Assembly: GCA_036275915.1 (NCBI GenBank)
Contig: DASUCV010000022.1
Location: forward strand, 186,001-250,000
Direction: 5' to 3'
Source: Candidatus Polarisedimenticolaceae bacterium
Lineage (GTDB): Bacteria; Acidobacteriota; Polarisedimenticolia; Polarisedimenticolales; DASRJG01
DNA length: 64,000 nt
Below, piece by piece: positions 17,625 to 25,535 of this stretch (its first letter is position 1; each line of letters starts with the position of its first letter). A program made the position numbers and the translations under genes. The notes under the pieces were generated by a model that saw only the letters and a program-made list of their open reading frames with translations, made no database searches and had not been told where the DNA came from.

Positions 17625-18565
17625 TCCTCCGGCGGCCCCGACGCCGCCGCGACCTGGTCGGCCTTGATCTTCGCCGCGTCGAACTTCTTCGCCGACGCGA
17701 GCATCTTCGCGACCGTCTCGTCGAACTTCGGGTCGCCGCCCTTCTGGAAGCGCAGCGGGTTGATGCGGGCGATGACGAACGCTTTCAAGTACGGGCTGAC
17801 GAAGCCGCGCTCCTTGAGCTCGGCGACGGCGGCGACGACGGCCTCGTCGAGCTCCAGGAGAGCGGCCGCGCGCTCGTCGCGTACGGCGAGGGCGGCGGGC
17901 AGCTTCGATGCGAGGAATGTCTCGACGCGCTTGAGCATCGGCGCGTAGGCGCCGCCGGAGAAGCGGCCCTTCTTCTCGTAGGTTGCGCCCAGGGTGAGGA
18001 GCGACGGCTCCTCGAACTCGAGCGCGAACTCCTTCTCGGCGCGCGGGTCGAGATCGGCGAGCGAGCGCGCCATCCGGATGACCTCGAGCGACTTCTCGCG
18101 CACGTTGTGCGCCTTCTCGGTGTTGAGCGCGAGGATCCGGTAAGCGGTCTCGGCCTCGGGAAGGAGAAGCGCGACGACCGCCTTCGCGCCGATCGTGCGC
18201 AGCGCGGCGAGGCGGTGGTTGCCGTTCGGCGTCCAGTAGCCGACTTCGGGACTCTTCACCGCGATGATCGGATCGAGGAAGCGGTCGATCTGGTCGATGA
18301 CGTTCGCGAGGCGTGCGGCGTGCGTCTCCGAGAGGTCACGCTGGAACGGCGTGGGCTGGACGGCATCGATCGGGAGCGCGGCGAGGATCTGCCACCGACC
18401 GCCGACCGGGTCCTTGTACGTGGCGAGCACCTCGCCGCCGTCCTCGTCGACCTGGCGGCGCAGGGCGTCGACGGCGGCGGGGACGTTCCCGGAGGTCAGC
18501 GTCGCGGGCGTGAGCCCGCGCGAGCGCGCCTCCGCTTTGGTGCGCTTCTTCTTCCTCGTCGCCAT
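17621..18565 (-). CDS. ParB/Srx-like nuclease-domain protein
   Basis: A 314-residue soluble protein. The central region LPIDAVQPTPFQRDLSETHAARL followed by FLDPIIAV and WTPNGNHRLAALRTIGA matches the ParB N-terminal (sulfiredoxin-like) fold, with GNHRL in place of GERR. The N-terminus is strongly basic (MATRKKKRTKAEARSRG) and could contact DNA. There is no typical ParB helix-turn-helix or ParA partner nearby, so it is unlikely to segregate chromosomes. The downstream half is helical and of unknown role. It is convergent to the rhomboid gene with a 4-nt stop-stop overlap. Confidence 0.8.
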   Translation of the reverse strand: MATRKKKRTKAEARSRGLTPATLTSGNVPAAVDALRRQVDEDGGEVLATYKDPVGGRWQILAALPIDAVQPTPFQRDLSETHAARLANVIDQIDRFLDPIIAVKSPEVGYWTPNGNHRLAALRTIGAKAVVALLLPEAETAYRILALNTEKAHNVREKSLEVIRMARSLADLDPRAEKEFALEFEEPSLLTLGATYEKKGRFSGGAYAPMLKRVETFLASKLPAALAVRDERAAALLELDEAVVAAVAELKERGFVSPYLKAFVIARINPLRFQKGGDPKFDETVAKMLASAKKFDAAKIKADQVAAASGPPED

Positions 18566-18609
18566 TCCCCCTTAGTACTCCCGGGAAGGCGCGCGCGTCA
18601 ACGCCGCCG

Positions 18610-18615
18610 TAGGAT
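18610..18615 (+). promoter_or_regulatory. -10 box TAGGAT placed for a leaderless transcript
   Basis: TAGGAT is followed by GGAAGGG (7 nt) and the ATG at 18623, the third example of this spacing in the window. The GGAAGGG could also act as a weak ribosome site for the in-frame ATG at 18629. Confidence 0.4.
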
Positions 18616-18622
18616 GGAAGGG

Positions 18623-18910
18623 ATGGCGATGGAGACGATCCGTGAGGCGCTCGACCGGTTGGCCCGCTCGGGCTACGTCGATGAGTTCAGCGCCGACGGG
18701 GACGGCCTGCGCAGCCGTTCCACCGGGACGATCACACCGCCGGAGTCGTTCCGTGTGGACGAGATCGTGCGCTTCGAAGGCGAGAGCGATCCTTCGGACG
18801 AGTCGGTGATCTTCGCGCTCCGCGGCGACGGCACGCGCGGCACCTACACGGTCGCCTACGGCACCCTCATGGACGGCGCCGACGCCGAGATGGTGCGCCG
18901 TCTTCGCTGA
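18623..18910 (+). CDS. Small conserved-looking cytosolic protein, function unknown
   Basis: A 95-residue acidic protein with two parts: a helix (TIREALDRLARSGYVDEF) and a beta-rich segment (SFRVDEIVRFEGESDPSDESVIFALR, GTYTVAYGT). No signal, membrane helix or cysteine. I recognise no named function. The start is uncertain: ATG 18623 fits a leaderless transcript, ATG 18629 has GGAAGG at good distance, and ATG 18614 is also in frame. Confidence 0.72.
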   Translation: MAMETIREALDRLARSGYVDEFSADGDGLRSRSTGTITPPESFRVDEIVRFEGESDPSDESVIFALRGDGTRGTYTVAYGTLMDGADAEMVRRLR

Positions 18911-19039
18911 CGATCGGTTCGATCGTACGCCCCGGCTTCGTTCGCCGCCGTGTCCGATATTCCGGAGGATCGTGTCATCCGTTCCGCGCGACGGCGCTGC
19001 GGCTCGTCGCGAAACCCTTTGTTTTTCGGCGTGAGCCGC

Positions 19040-19056
19040 TTGGCGCGCCTCTTGCT
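19040..19056 (+). promoter_or_regulatory. Sigma-54-like promoter of the phosphopantetheinyl transferase gene
   Basis: TTGGCGCGCCTCTTGCT has GG-N10-GC spacing and a consensus -12 half; the -24 half is TGGCGCG instead of TGGCACG. Start near 19067, about 26 nt before the ATG at 19093. Confidence 0.5.
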
Positions 19057-19092
19057 GAACGTCGCCGTGGGGCAGAGCGAGAGGAGGACGAG

Positions 19093-19764
19093 ATGAGTAC
19101 GAGCGGCTTCGATTCCCCTTGGCGCGACGTCGTCGTCCGGTTCGTCCGGAGCGCGTGCTACGAGGATCCGGCGCTCGCGCTGCGTGCGGCTTCGTTGCTG
19201 AGCGCCGAGGAGCGTCAGCTCCTGACACGTCTCGAGCCCGACGCCTCGCGCCTCGACTACCTCGCCGCGCACGCACTCGTCCGCTCCATGATCGCCGAGA
19301 TGACCGGCTGCCCCGGCGAGCAACTCCAGATCCGCACGAGCAAGGACGGGCGCTCCGAGGCGCTCCTGCCCGGCGCCCCGCGCGGCATCGGCTTTTCGCT
19401 GTCTCACGCCGACGGGATCGCGCTCTGCGCAGTCGCGTCGGGTTGCTCGGTCGGCGCCGACGTCGAGAGCGAGCGCAACGTCGGGCTCGACCCACGCGGC
19501 TTCGCGCAGGTGTTCTGCACGCGCGTCGAGCTGGACGAGATCTCGGCGCTCCCGGCCGTCCTACGGACCGAGCGCCTCCTCGAGATCTGGACGTTCAAGG
19601 AGGCGATGGCGCGGGCGACGCGGCCGCGATTCGGTGTCGTCGGCTCCGAGCCGCACATCGCGACCGTGCGGCTGCTTCCCCACCACCTGGCGACGATCGC
19701 CGTCGTCGGCGCGCCTCCCGGCCACCTCGTCGCGGTGAAGTTCGAGGAATACCGGCCGGGCTAG
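19093..19764 (+). CDS. 4'-phosphopantetheinyl transferase, Sfp type
   Basis: A 223-residue enzyme that would move phosphopantetheine from CoA to a carrier-protein serine. It has the Sfp-family motifs FSLSHADG, GADVES (D123 and E125, magnesium ligands) and WTFKEAMAR (K169, E170). Length fits the two-lobed Sfp class that serves polyketide, peptide or fatty-acid carriers; no carrier protein or synthase is nearby. The stop shares CTAG with the convergent kinase gene. Confidence 0.9.
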   Translation: MSTSGFDSPWRDVVVRFVRSACYEDPALALRAASLLSAEERQLLTRLEPDASRLDYLAAHALVRSMIAEMTGCPGEQLQIRTSKDGRSEALLPGAPRGIGFSLSHADGIALCAVASGCSVGADVESERNVGLDPRGFAQVFCTRVELDEISALPAVLRTERLLEIWTFKEAMARATRPRFGVVGSEPHIATVRLLPHHLATIAVVGAPPGHLVAVKFEEYRPG

Positions 19765-21533
19765 CGTTCGCCGTGTCCGCCGGCCGGATGAGGACCGCGC
19801 GGAACGATGCAGAGCACGCGTGTCCCGACGCCGCGCTCGGCGATGACCTCGATGCGTCCGCCGATCAGGTCGGCGCGGTAGCGCATGATGCGCACGCCGC
19901 TCCCCCGTGTGTCGGCCTTCGACCAGTCGCCGTGGCCGTTGTCGCCGACCTCGAGCTCGATCCGCCGCCGACCGCGGAGCGCGATCTCGATCCCGGTCGC
20001 CTCGCCGTGCGTCACCGCGTTGCGGACCGCCTCTTGCGCGATGCGATACAGCTGGGCACCGACGAAGCCGTCGTCGATCGCGACGAGATCGGGCTCGTCG
20101 GAGACGAAGCGGCACTTGATCGAGTGCATCGTCTCGGTCGTCTCGGCGAGGTCGAGGAGCGCGTTCATGAGCCCGTTCCCGTCGAACTCGACCGGCAGCA
20201 TCCCGCGGATGACGTTCCGGAGCTCGATCTTCGCCCCCTCGATCCCGCGGTGCAGGGCGTTGATCGTCGGCACGGACGAGCGCTTGGAGCCGGCCTCGGG
20301 ATCGGAGATCAGCTCGCGCGTCATCATGGCGAGCCCCGCGAGCGATTGGCCGACCGAGTCGTGCAGCTCCTGGCCGATGCTCCGGCGCTCGCGATCGGTC
20401 TGGTCGGCGACCTGCTTCTCGAGCGTCTGCCGCTCGATGACGTGCCCGATGTGGATGCCGACGTTCTTGAGCGACGGGAGGAAGGTGCTCCCCGGGATCG
20501 CGAGATTCGACGAGGCGAACATCTCGAGGACGACGATCGGCTTCCCCTCGACGATGACGGGCAAGGTCGCGACCGAGTGGATCCCGAACTTCTCGAACGA
20601 ACCGCGGACGAACCTTTGGCCGTGGACGTCCTCCATCCACTGCGGCTCGCCGAGCGCCAGCGTCCGGCGGATGATGCCGTCCCCCGGGCCCAGGACCGTC
20701 CGCATCGTGATGTCGATGAAGGCGCTGAAGTCGCGCCCCGGCGCAACGTACCAGACGTCCAGCGGGAGGACGGTGTGCGTCGCCTCGTCGATCCGCCACG
20801 CGTGGCCGAGATCGAACTGCGCGTGGACGCAGACGAGCTGGATCGCCATCCGGATCGCCTCGTCCAGGCTCGAGGCCCGGTTGGCCGCGCCCGCGACGTC
20901 CTGGAGGACCTTGAGCGTCGCGGTGCGCTCGGCGATCCGCCGCTCGAGCGACTCGTTGCGCTCCTTCAAGGCCCGCTCCGCGTTCCGGAGCGCGTGGACG
21001 TCGGTGAAGGTGATGACGATCCCGTTGATGCTGTCCGCGCGCGTGCGGTAAGGGAGGAGCCGCCGCAGGTACCAGCGTCCCTCGCGCGTCTGGATCTCGC
21101 GCGAGACCGGGACGAGATCGCGGAGGACCGCTTCCGCCTCGGCGAGGAGGTCGGGATCGGTGAACCGCTGCGCGAAGTCGGAGAGCGGCCGGCCCACGTC
21201 CGACGGGATGAGGGAGAGGAGCGGTGTCATCGCCGGGGAGAACCACTTGATGCAGAAGTTGCGGTCGAGGAAGATCGCGGCGAGATCGGTGCTCTGTAGA
21301 AGGTTGTCGAGGTCGTCGTTCCGCTGCTCGAGCTCCCCGAGCTTCGTCTGGAGCTGGTGGTTGACGGTGAGCAGCTCCTCGTTGAGCGATTGCAGTTCTT
21401 CCTTCGACGACGAGGAGAACGCGCGCGCGCCTTTGTGGTTCTTGGCGCCCGATTTCTTGTGGTGCTCGACCTCGGGGCCGCCGCTTCCCTCGCGCCGGGT
21501 CCGGGAGCGTTTGGATGCATCACGCGGAGCCAA
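19761..21533 (-). CDS. PAS-GAF sensor histidine kinase, NarL-partner (HisKA_3) type
   Basis: A 590-residue cytosolic kinase. A basic leader is followed by the coiled segment EELQSLNEELLTVNHQLQ, typical of the linker in CheB-CheR-PAS fusion proteins, although no CheB or CheR domain is present. Then come PAS (about 85-195), GAF (about 220-370), HisKA_3 with H391 in RRSIGQELHDSVGQ, and HATPase with VRNAVTHGEA and DNGHGDWS. The TTG start has GGAGG 7 nt upstream. A LuxR-type regulator of the matching class lies nearby at 22838 on the other strand and is the likely partner. Confidence 0.88.
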   Translation of the reverse strand: MAPRDASKRSRTRREGSGGPEVEHHKKSGAKNHKGARAFSSSSKEELQSLNEELLTVNHQLQTKLGELEQRNDDLDNLLQSTDLAAIFLDRNFCIKWFSPAMTPLLSLIPSDVGRPLSDFAQRFTDPDLLAEAEAVLRDLVPVSREIQTREGRWYLRRLLPYRTRADSINGIVITFTDVHALRNAERALKERNESLERRIAERTATLKVLQDVAGAANRASSLDEAIRMAIQLVCVHAQFDLGHAWRIDEATHTVLPLDVWYVAPGRDFSAFIDITMRTVLGPGDGIIRRTLALGEPQWMEDVHGQRFVRGSFEKFGIHSVATLPVIVEGKPIVVLEMFASSNLAIPGSTFLPSLKNVGIHIGHVIERQTLEKQVADQTDRERRSIGQELHDSVGQSLAGLAMMTRELISDPEAGSKRSSVPTINALHRGIEGAKIELRNVIRGMLPVEFDGNGLMNALLDLAETTETMHSIKCRFVSDEPDLVAIDDGFVGAQLYRIAQEAVRNAVTHGEATGIEIALRGRRRIELEVGDNGHGDWSKADTRGSGVRIMRYRADLIGGRIEVIAERGVGTRVLCIVPRGPHPAGGHGER

Positions 21534-21710
21534 CGAGACCTCCGGATGTCATCGTTCCGGCCAGCAGCCCGAGTCTAGCAGAACTTCGAGGGGGTCCCGG
21601 CCGGCGCCGTCCTCACGCGTTCGAAGGGAAAGGGCTTTGGAGGGCGCGACACCGTGAGCTCGGGTTGAGGGGTAGCCGCGACGAACCGCGGCATCGCGCC
21701 CACCAATGGT

Positions 21711-22664
21711 TCATGCCGACACCCTCGTGGTGGAGCCGAGGGAGCGGCGCAAGAAATCCGGCGTGGCGGGCTCCGTCTGAGCCCGGAGGAACCGGGACAG
21801 CTTTCCCGGCGATCCGAGGTCGGTGAAGCCGCAGGAGGGAATCTCCGCGACCGCGAGCGACGTCGGCGCCTTGTAGAGCACCTGCCGGTTGAAATCGCGA
21901 GTCGGAATGGTTTCGTAGAGCGACCGCAGCGCGCTCCGGCTCCGCTCTCCGTCGATCGACCAGGTCACGCAGTCGGCGACCAGGTCGGGAACGGTGGCGG
22001 TGAAGAGCGCGATGAGCGCCGAGCGCTTCGCGACCGCGATGCCGGTGCTCGCGAGCGCGCCGGGTACGAGCCAAGGGCACCCCGGCACCCGTGTGTGTGC
22101 CGCGGCACCGAGGACGACCACGAGCTCGGGACGCCGCTCGGCCACGGCCGCCGCGGCGCCCATCGCCTCGGCGAGCATCCCCTCCCCCTCCACGTGGTGA
22201 TCGCAGGGCAAGAGGACGACGGTCGCGTCCGGCTCCAGGTGCCCGAGATGCATGAGCGCGAGGAGGATTCCCGGCGCGGTGCCGCGATCGGCGGGCTCGA
22301 GGATGACGTTCGCCGTCGGAACGGCGCGGAGAGCGCACTCGGACCAACGCAGGTGCTCGGTGCGCACGATCGCGAGCGTTCGATCCGGAGGCGAGATCCT
22401 GGCGGCGCGGGCGACGGCCCAATCGAGCATCCCGCCGCTGCCGTCGAGCGACCAGAACTGCTTGGGGATGTTCTTGCCCGAGAGGCGAATCGAGAAATCG
22501 CCGAAACCGCGACCCTCGCCAGACGCGAGGAGAAGCGTCCAAGGATGGTCCGAGCGCTTGGTCCGCTCGAGGCTCGGGAGGGCGGCCCAACGACGGCGCG
22601 GGACCGGGCGCGGCAGGTGCCGGCGCACCGGAGAAACGCGGTCCGACCGTTCCGTTTGCCACAT
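21711..22664 (-). CDS. Mannose-1-phosphate guanylyltransferase-like nucleotidyltransferase
   Basis: A 317-residue nucleotidyltransferase-fold protein. PWTLLLASGEGRGF stands where sugar-nucleotidyltransferases have LAGGxGxR, and IPKQFW and ILEPADRGTAPGILLAL match the KQF and EPxxRNTAPAI motifs of GDP-mannose pyrophosphorylases. The glycine-rich signature is altered (ASGEGRG) and the C-terminal phosphomannose-isomerase domain is absent. It may make a nucleotide-sugar for surface polysaccharide. The ATG at 22664 follows GAGGAGA at slightly long spacing. Confidence 0.78.
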   Translation of the reverse strand: MWQTERSDRVSPVRRHLPRPVPRRRWAALPSLERTKRSDHPWTLLLASGEGRGFGDFSIRLSGKNIPKQFWSLDGSGGMLDWAVARAARISPPDRTLAIVRTEHLRWSECALRAVPTANVILEPADRGTAPGILLALMHLGHLEPDATVVLLPCDHHVEGEGMLAEAMGAAAAVAERRPELVVVLGAAAHTRVPGCPWLVPGALASTGIAVAKRSALIALFTATVPDLVADCVTWSIDGERSRSALRSLYETIPTRDFNRQVLYKAPTSLAVAEIPSCGFTDLGSPGKLSRFLRAQTEPATPDFLRRSLGSTTRVSA

Positions 22665-22837
22665 GCGGCTGCCGTCTCCTCTTTCAACCCGAAGCCGGCA
22701 CAAGGTTAACGGGAGCGCAGGCGAATACAATCGGAGGAGGGACGATCCGCCCCCGGGAGACGGGCCGATCGAACCTTAGGGAAATGCCCTATGTCCGCTG
22801 CGGCCGGCGCGGTGTAACTTCAGACCGGGAGCACGTG

Positions 22838-23596
22838 ATGAGAGAACAAGCCACGAAGCCCTCGGGTCCCTCCGCGAGCAAATCGACGCGCATCCTCGTC
22901 GTCGAAGATCATCCCCTCGTCAGGAGAGGCATCATCGAAATGCTCGCGCACGAGGCCGACCTCTCCGTGTGCGGCGAGGCCACGACCGGCGCCGAGGCGG
23001 TCGCTCTCTTCAAGTCCGAGCACCCCGATCTGGTCATCGCGGATCTCACGCTTCGCGAAGGGAACGGGATCGAGCTGATTCGCGACATCCGCGGCCTCGG
23101 AAGCCGCGTGCCGATCCTGGTCCTCTCGATGCGCGAGGAAACGATGTTCGCGGAGCGGGTCATCCGCGCGGGCGCGCAAGGCTACGTCGCGAAGAGCGCG
23201 CCTTCCGAGCGGCTCATCAGCGCGATTCGCCAGGTGCTGCGCGGCGAGCTGGCGCTCTCGCCGCACGTGACCGAGCGGCTCGTCCGCCGTGCGGCGGGCC
23301 TCCACGCCGTGACGTCACCGACGCCCGTTCCGACCGTTCTCTCCGACCGCGAGCTCGAGATCTTCGAGATGTTCGGCCGCGGCTTCACCGCCTCCGAGAT
23401 CGCGCGGCGCCTCCACATCAGCGCCAAGACGGTCCAGGCCCACCGCGAGAACATCAAGGCGAAGCTCGAGCTGGCGACGTCGACCGCGCTCACGCGCTAC
23501 GCGACCCTCTGGGCCGACGGCGACCGCGCGGCGATCGAGCGCAGTACCGCGCCCGCGCCTCCGCCGGGCGCACACCGGCGCGTCACCGACCGATAG
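22838..23596 (+). CDS. NarL/LuxR-family response regulator
   Basis: A 252-residue two-domain regulator. The receiver has the acidic pair E23-D24, phospho-acceptor D69 and the conserved lysine in GYVAKSAPS; the C-terminal LuxR helix-turn-helix reads LSDRELEIFEMFGRGFTASEIARRLHISAKTVQAH in part. It is a DNA-binding transcription factor and a good candidate partner of the HisKA_3 kinase at 19761-21533. The last 25 residues are Ala/Pro-rich. Its 3' end overlaps the convergent seven-heme cytochrome gene by 14 nt. Confidence 0.9.
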   Translation: MREQATKPSGPSASKSTRILVVEDHPLVRRGIIEMLAHEADLSVCGEATTGAEAVALFKSEHPDLVIADLTLREGNGIELIRDIRGLGSRVPILVLSMREETMFAERVIRAGAQGYVAKSAPSERLISAIRQVLRGELALSPHVTERLVRRAAGLHAVTSPTPVPTVLSDRELEIFEMFGRGFTASEIARRLHISAKTVQAHRENIKAKLELATSTALTRYATLWADGDRAAIERSTAPAPPPGAHRRVTDR

Positions 23597-25520
23597 TCTT
23601 GTCCGCGACGTCGCTCAGACGCAGCCCCGGCGCCTTCGACAGCTCGCGCGCGCGACGCTGCGCGACCTCCGCGTCGGCGCCGCGTCCGGCCCTCCCGAGC
23701 AGCATCGCGTAGGCGTTCCAGGTGCGCGCGCCCTCGGGATCGAGGCGCACCGCGTTCTCCGCTTCGGCGATCGCCTCGGGGTGATGCTCGAGCGCGGAGA
23801 GCATGTTGGCCGCGTTCGCGTGGAGAGCGGGATTCCACGGCTCGAGCACGATCGCCTTCTGGAAGAGCGCGAGCGCTCCGGCGAAGTCGTTCGACATCGT
23901 CTTGATGCGAGCGAGCTCGGCGAGCGGCCCGGCCGCGGTGGGGTTGTCGCGCGCGAGGGTCGTGAAGACCGGCTCGGCTTCGGGGACGCGATTCGCGCGC
24001 AGGAGCGACTGCCCGTAGGCGAACGCGATGTCGAAGTCGGCGGGGTTCTTCGCGTACGCCGCCGCGAACTGCTGCGCGGCTTCGCCGTGCTTCCCCTGAT
24101 CTTGCAGGGCGAGTCCGAGGAAGTACGGTCCGTCCGCCTGCGCGAAGCCGAGGCTCATCGCCTCCCTGAGCTTGGCTTCCGCCTGCGGGTACATGGCCGG
24201 ACGCACCTCCCGCGGCGCCATCTTCGCCCGGAGCGAGATCGCGCGGCCGGCGTAGAACGCGCTCTCGGGCGCCGGAAGATCGACGGGCAGCTCGGGGAAA
24301 AGCTCGAGGTCGAACCGCGTGCGCGCCTGCTCGGGCTGGTCGATCCGCGCACGGATGAAATGGTCGGTGTAGAGAACGTGGCGCTGATCGTCGGGCTCGC
24401 CCTTCCTCATGTGGCACGAGACGCAGTCGTCCTTCGGCTTCGTCTTCTGCCGTGCCGCGGCGGGCGCCTTGCACGCCGAGGCGTCGTGGCAACCGAGGCA
24501 CTTCGCGTTGAAGAAATCCGCCGGACGGTCGTCGCGGAAGATCGTCTTATGAGGGTTGTGGCAGGTCAGGCATTCCATCTTGCCGCCGCTCTCGGTGAAG
24601 CAGCGCGAGAGGAACATCCGGTCGGCCTGCCCCGACAGGCCGAAGTCGTGGACGGTCTTCTCGACGTAGCGGTACGGGATGATCGCGGTCGTGATCGGGG
24701 TGCCCGGCCGCCAATCCTCGAGCGCGGCCTGATAACGCGAGACGCGCTCGGACGCCTTCGCGTCCCCGAGGTGGCAACGGAAGCAGACCTGCATCCGGAG
24801 TGACGGCGTCAGGCGCCGTGGGTCGACGATCGTCGGGTCGGGCTGGCCCGTGGGGGTCGCGCCCTGATCCCACTTCGCGACGTGCGCGCTCCCGGGGCCG
24901 TGACACCGCTCGCAGCTGATCCCGTGCGGGATCGGGTCCTCGAACTGGTTGTGCGTGCCGGCGACGAGCTTCATCGGATCGTTGTGGCAGGAGACGCACT
25001 GCGGACCGGTGTCGCGCGCGAAGTAGAAGTTGTTGTACTCGTATCCGGGGCAGAGGTCCCACACCGGATCCGTCGTGTGCCAGCACACGGGGGCCTGGAA
25101 GAGCTTGCCGTCCTGGACGAGGAGGTACTGGCGGCTGTGGTTCGCGGAGCCGACCGCCCAGACGAGCTCGCGCTCGTCGATCGCCGTCTGACCGCCCTTG
25201 CCGTCCGCGATCGATTGCTTGACCCAGAACTTCCCGTCGCGGCGCGTCATCGTGTAGTGGAGGCCGGTCGACGGGACCGTGAACGAGTTGTGCTTCGTCC
25301 AGTCCTCGATGACGGGGGCGCCCGCCATCGGGTACCACGAGCGACCCATCCCGGTCTTCGCGAAGGTCGACCAGATCTCGGCGTGGCACGACCGGCAGGC
25401 CTCGCCGCCGACGTACTTCGCCTCGGCGACGGCGGTCTTCGCCGGCGGCGGGGCCGGGGCCTCGCTCTTCCCGCACGCGCCCAGAGCCAGGAGGAGGGCG
25501 ATCGCGACCGCGCGTCTCAT
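23583..25520 (-). CDS. Seven-heme c-type cytochrome lipoprotein with TPR domain
   Basis: A 645-residue exported protein with a lipobox (LGAC), then seven CXXCH motifs (CRSCH, CVSCH, CERCH, CFRCH, CLTCH, CLGCH, CVSCH) within about residues 40-375, and a TPR superhelix (about 440-635). The same layout occurs in widespread cytochrome c554-like TPR proteins of anaerobes; the TPR part probably docks partner proteins. It is the distal gene of the four-gene operon starting at 28995, 15 nt after the NapC/NrfH-like gene. It would act in the periplasm, anchored to a membrane by its lipid. Confidence 0.92.
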   Translation of the reverse strand: MRRAVAIALLLALGACGKSEAPAPPPAKTAVAEAKYVGGEACRSCHAEIWSTFAKTGMGRSWYPMAGAPVIEDWTKHNSFTVPSTGLHYTMTRRDGKFWVKQSIADGKGGQTAIDERELVWAVGSANHSRQYLLVQDGKLFQAPVCWHTTDPVWDLCPGYEYNNFYFARDTGPQCVSCHNDPMKLVAGTHNQFEDPIPHGISCERCHGPGSAHVAKWDQGATPTGQPDPTIVDPRRLTPSLRMQVCFRCHLGDAKASERVSRYQAALEDWRPGTPITTAIIPYRYVEKTVHDFGLSGQADRMFLSRCFTESGGKMECLTCHNPHKTIFRDDRPADFFNAKCLGCHDASACKAPAAARQKTKPKDDCVSCHMRKGEPDDQRHVLYTDHFIRARIDQPEQARTRFDLELFPELPVDLPAPESAFYAGRAISLRAKMAPREVRPAMYPQAEAKLREAMSLGFAQADGPYFLGLALQDQGKHGEAAQQFAAAYAKNPADFDIAFAYGQSLLRANRVPEAEPVFTTLARDNPTAAGPLAELARIKTMSNDFAGALALFQKAIVLEPWNPALHANAANMLSALEHHPEAIAEAENAVRLDPEGARTWNAYAMLLGRAGRGADAEVAQRRARELSKAPGLRLSDVADKTIGR

Positions 25521-25535
25521 CGCCGCAACGTCCGC

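Noticed and set aside
22777-22791. Inverted pair TAGGG-AAATG-CCCTA before the LuxR-type regulator
   Set aside because: Arms of only five bases; no second copy or promoter relation was found.
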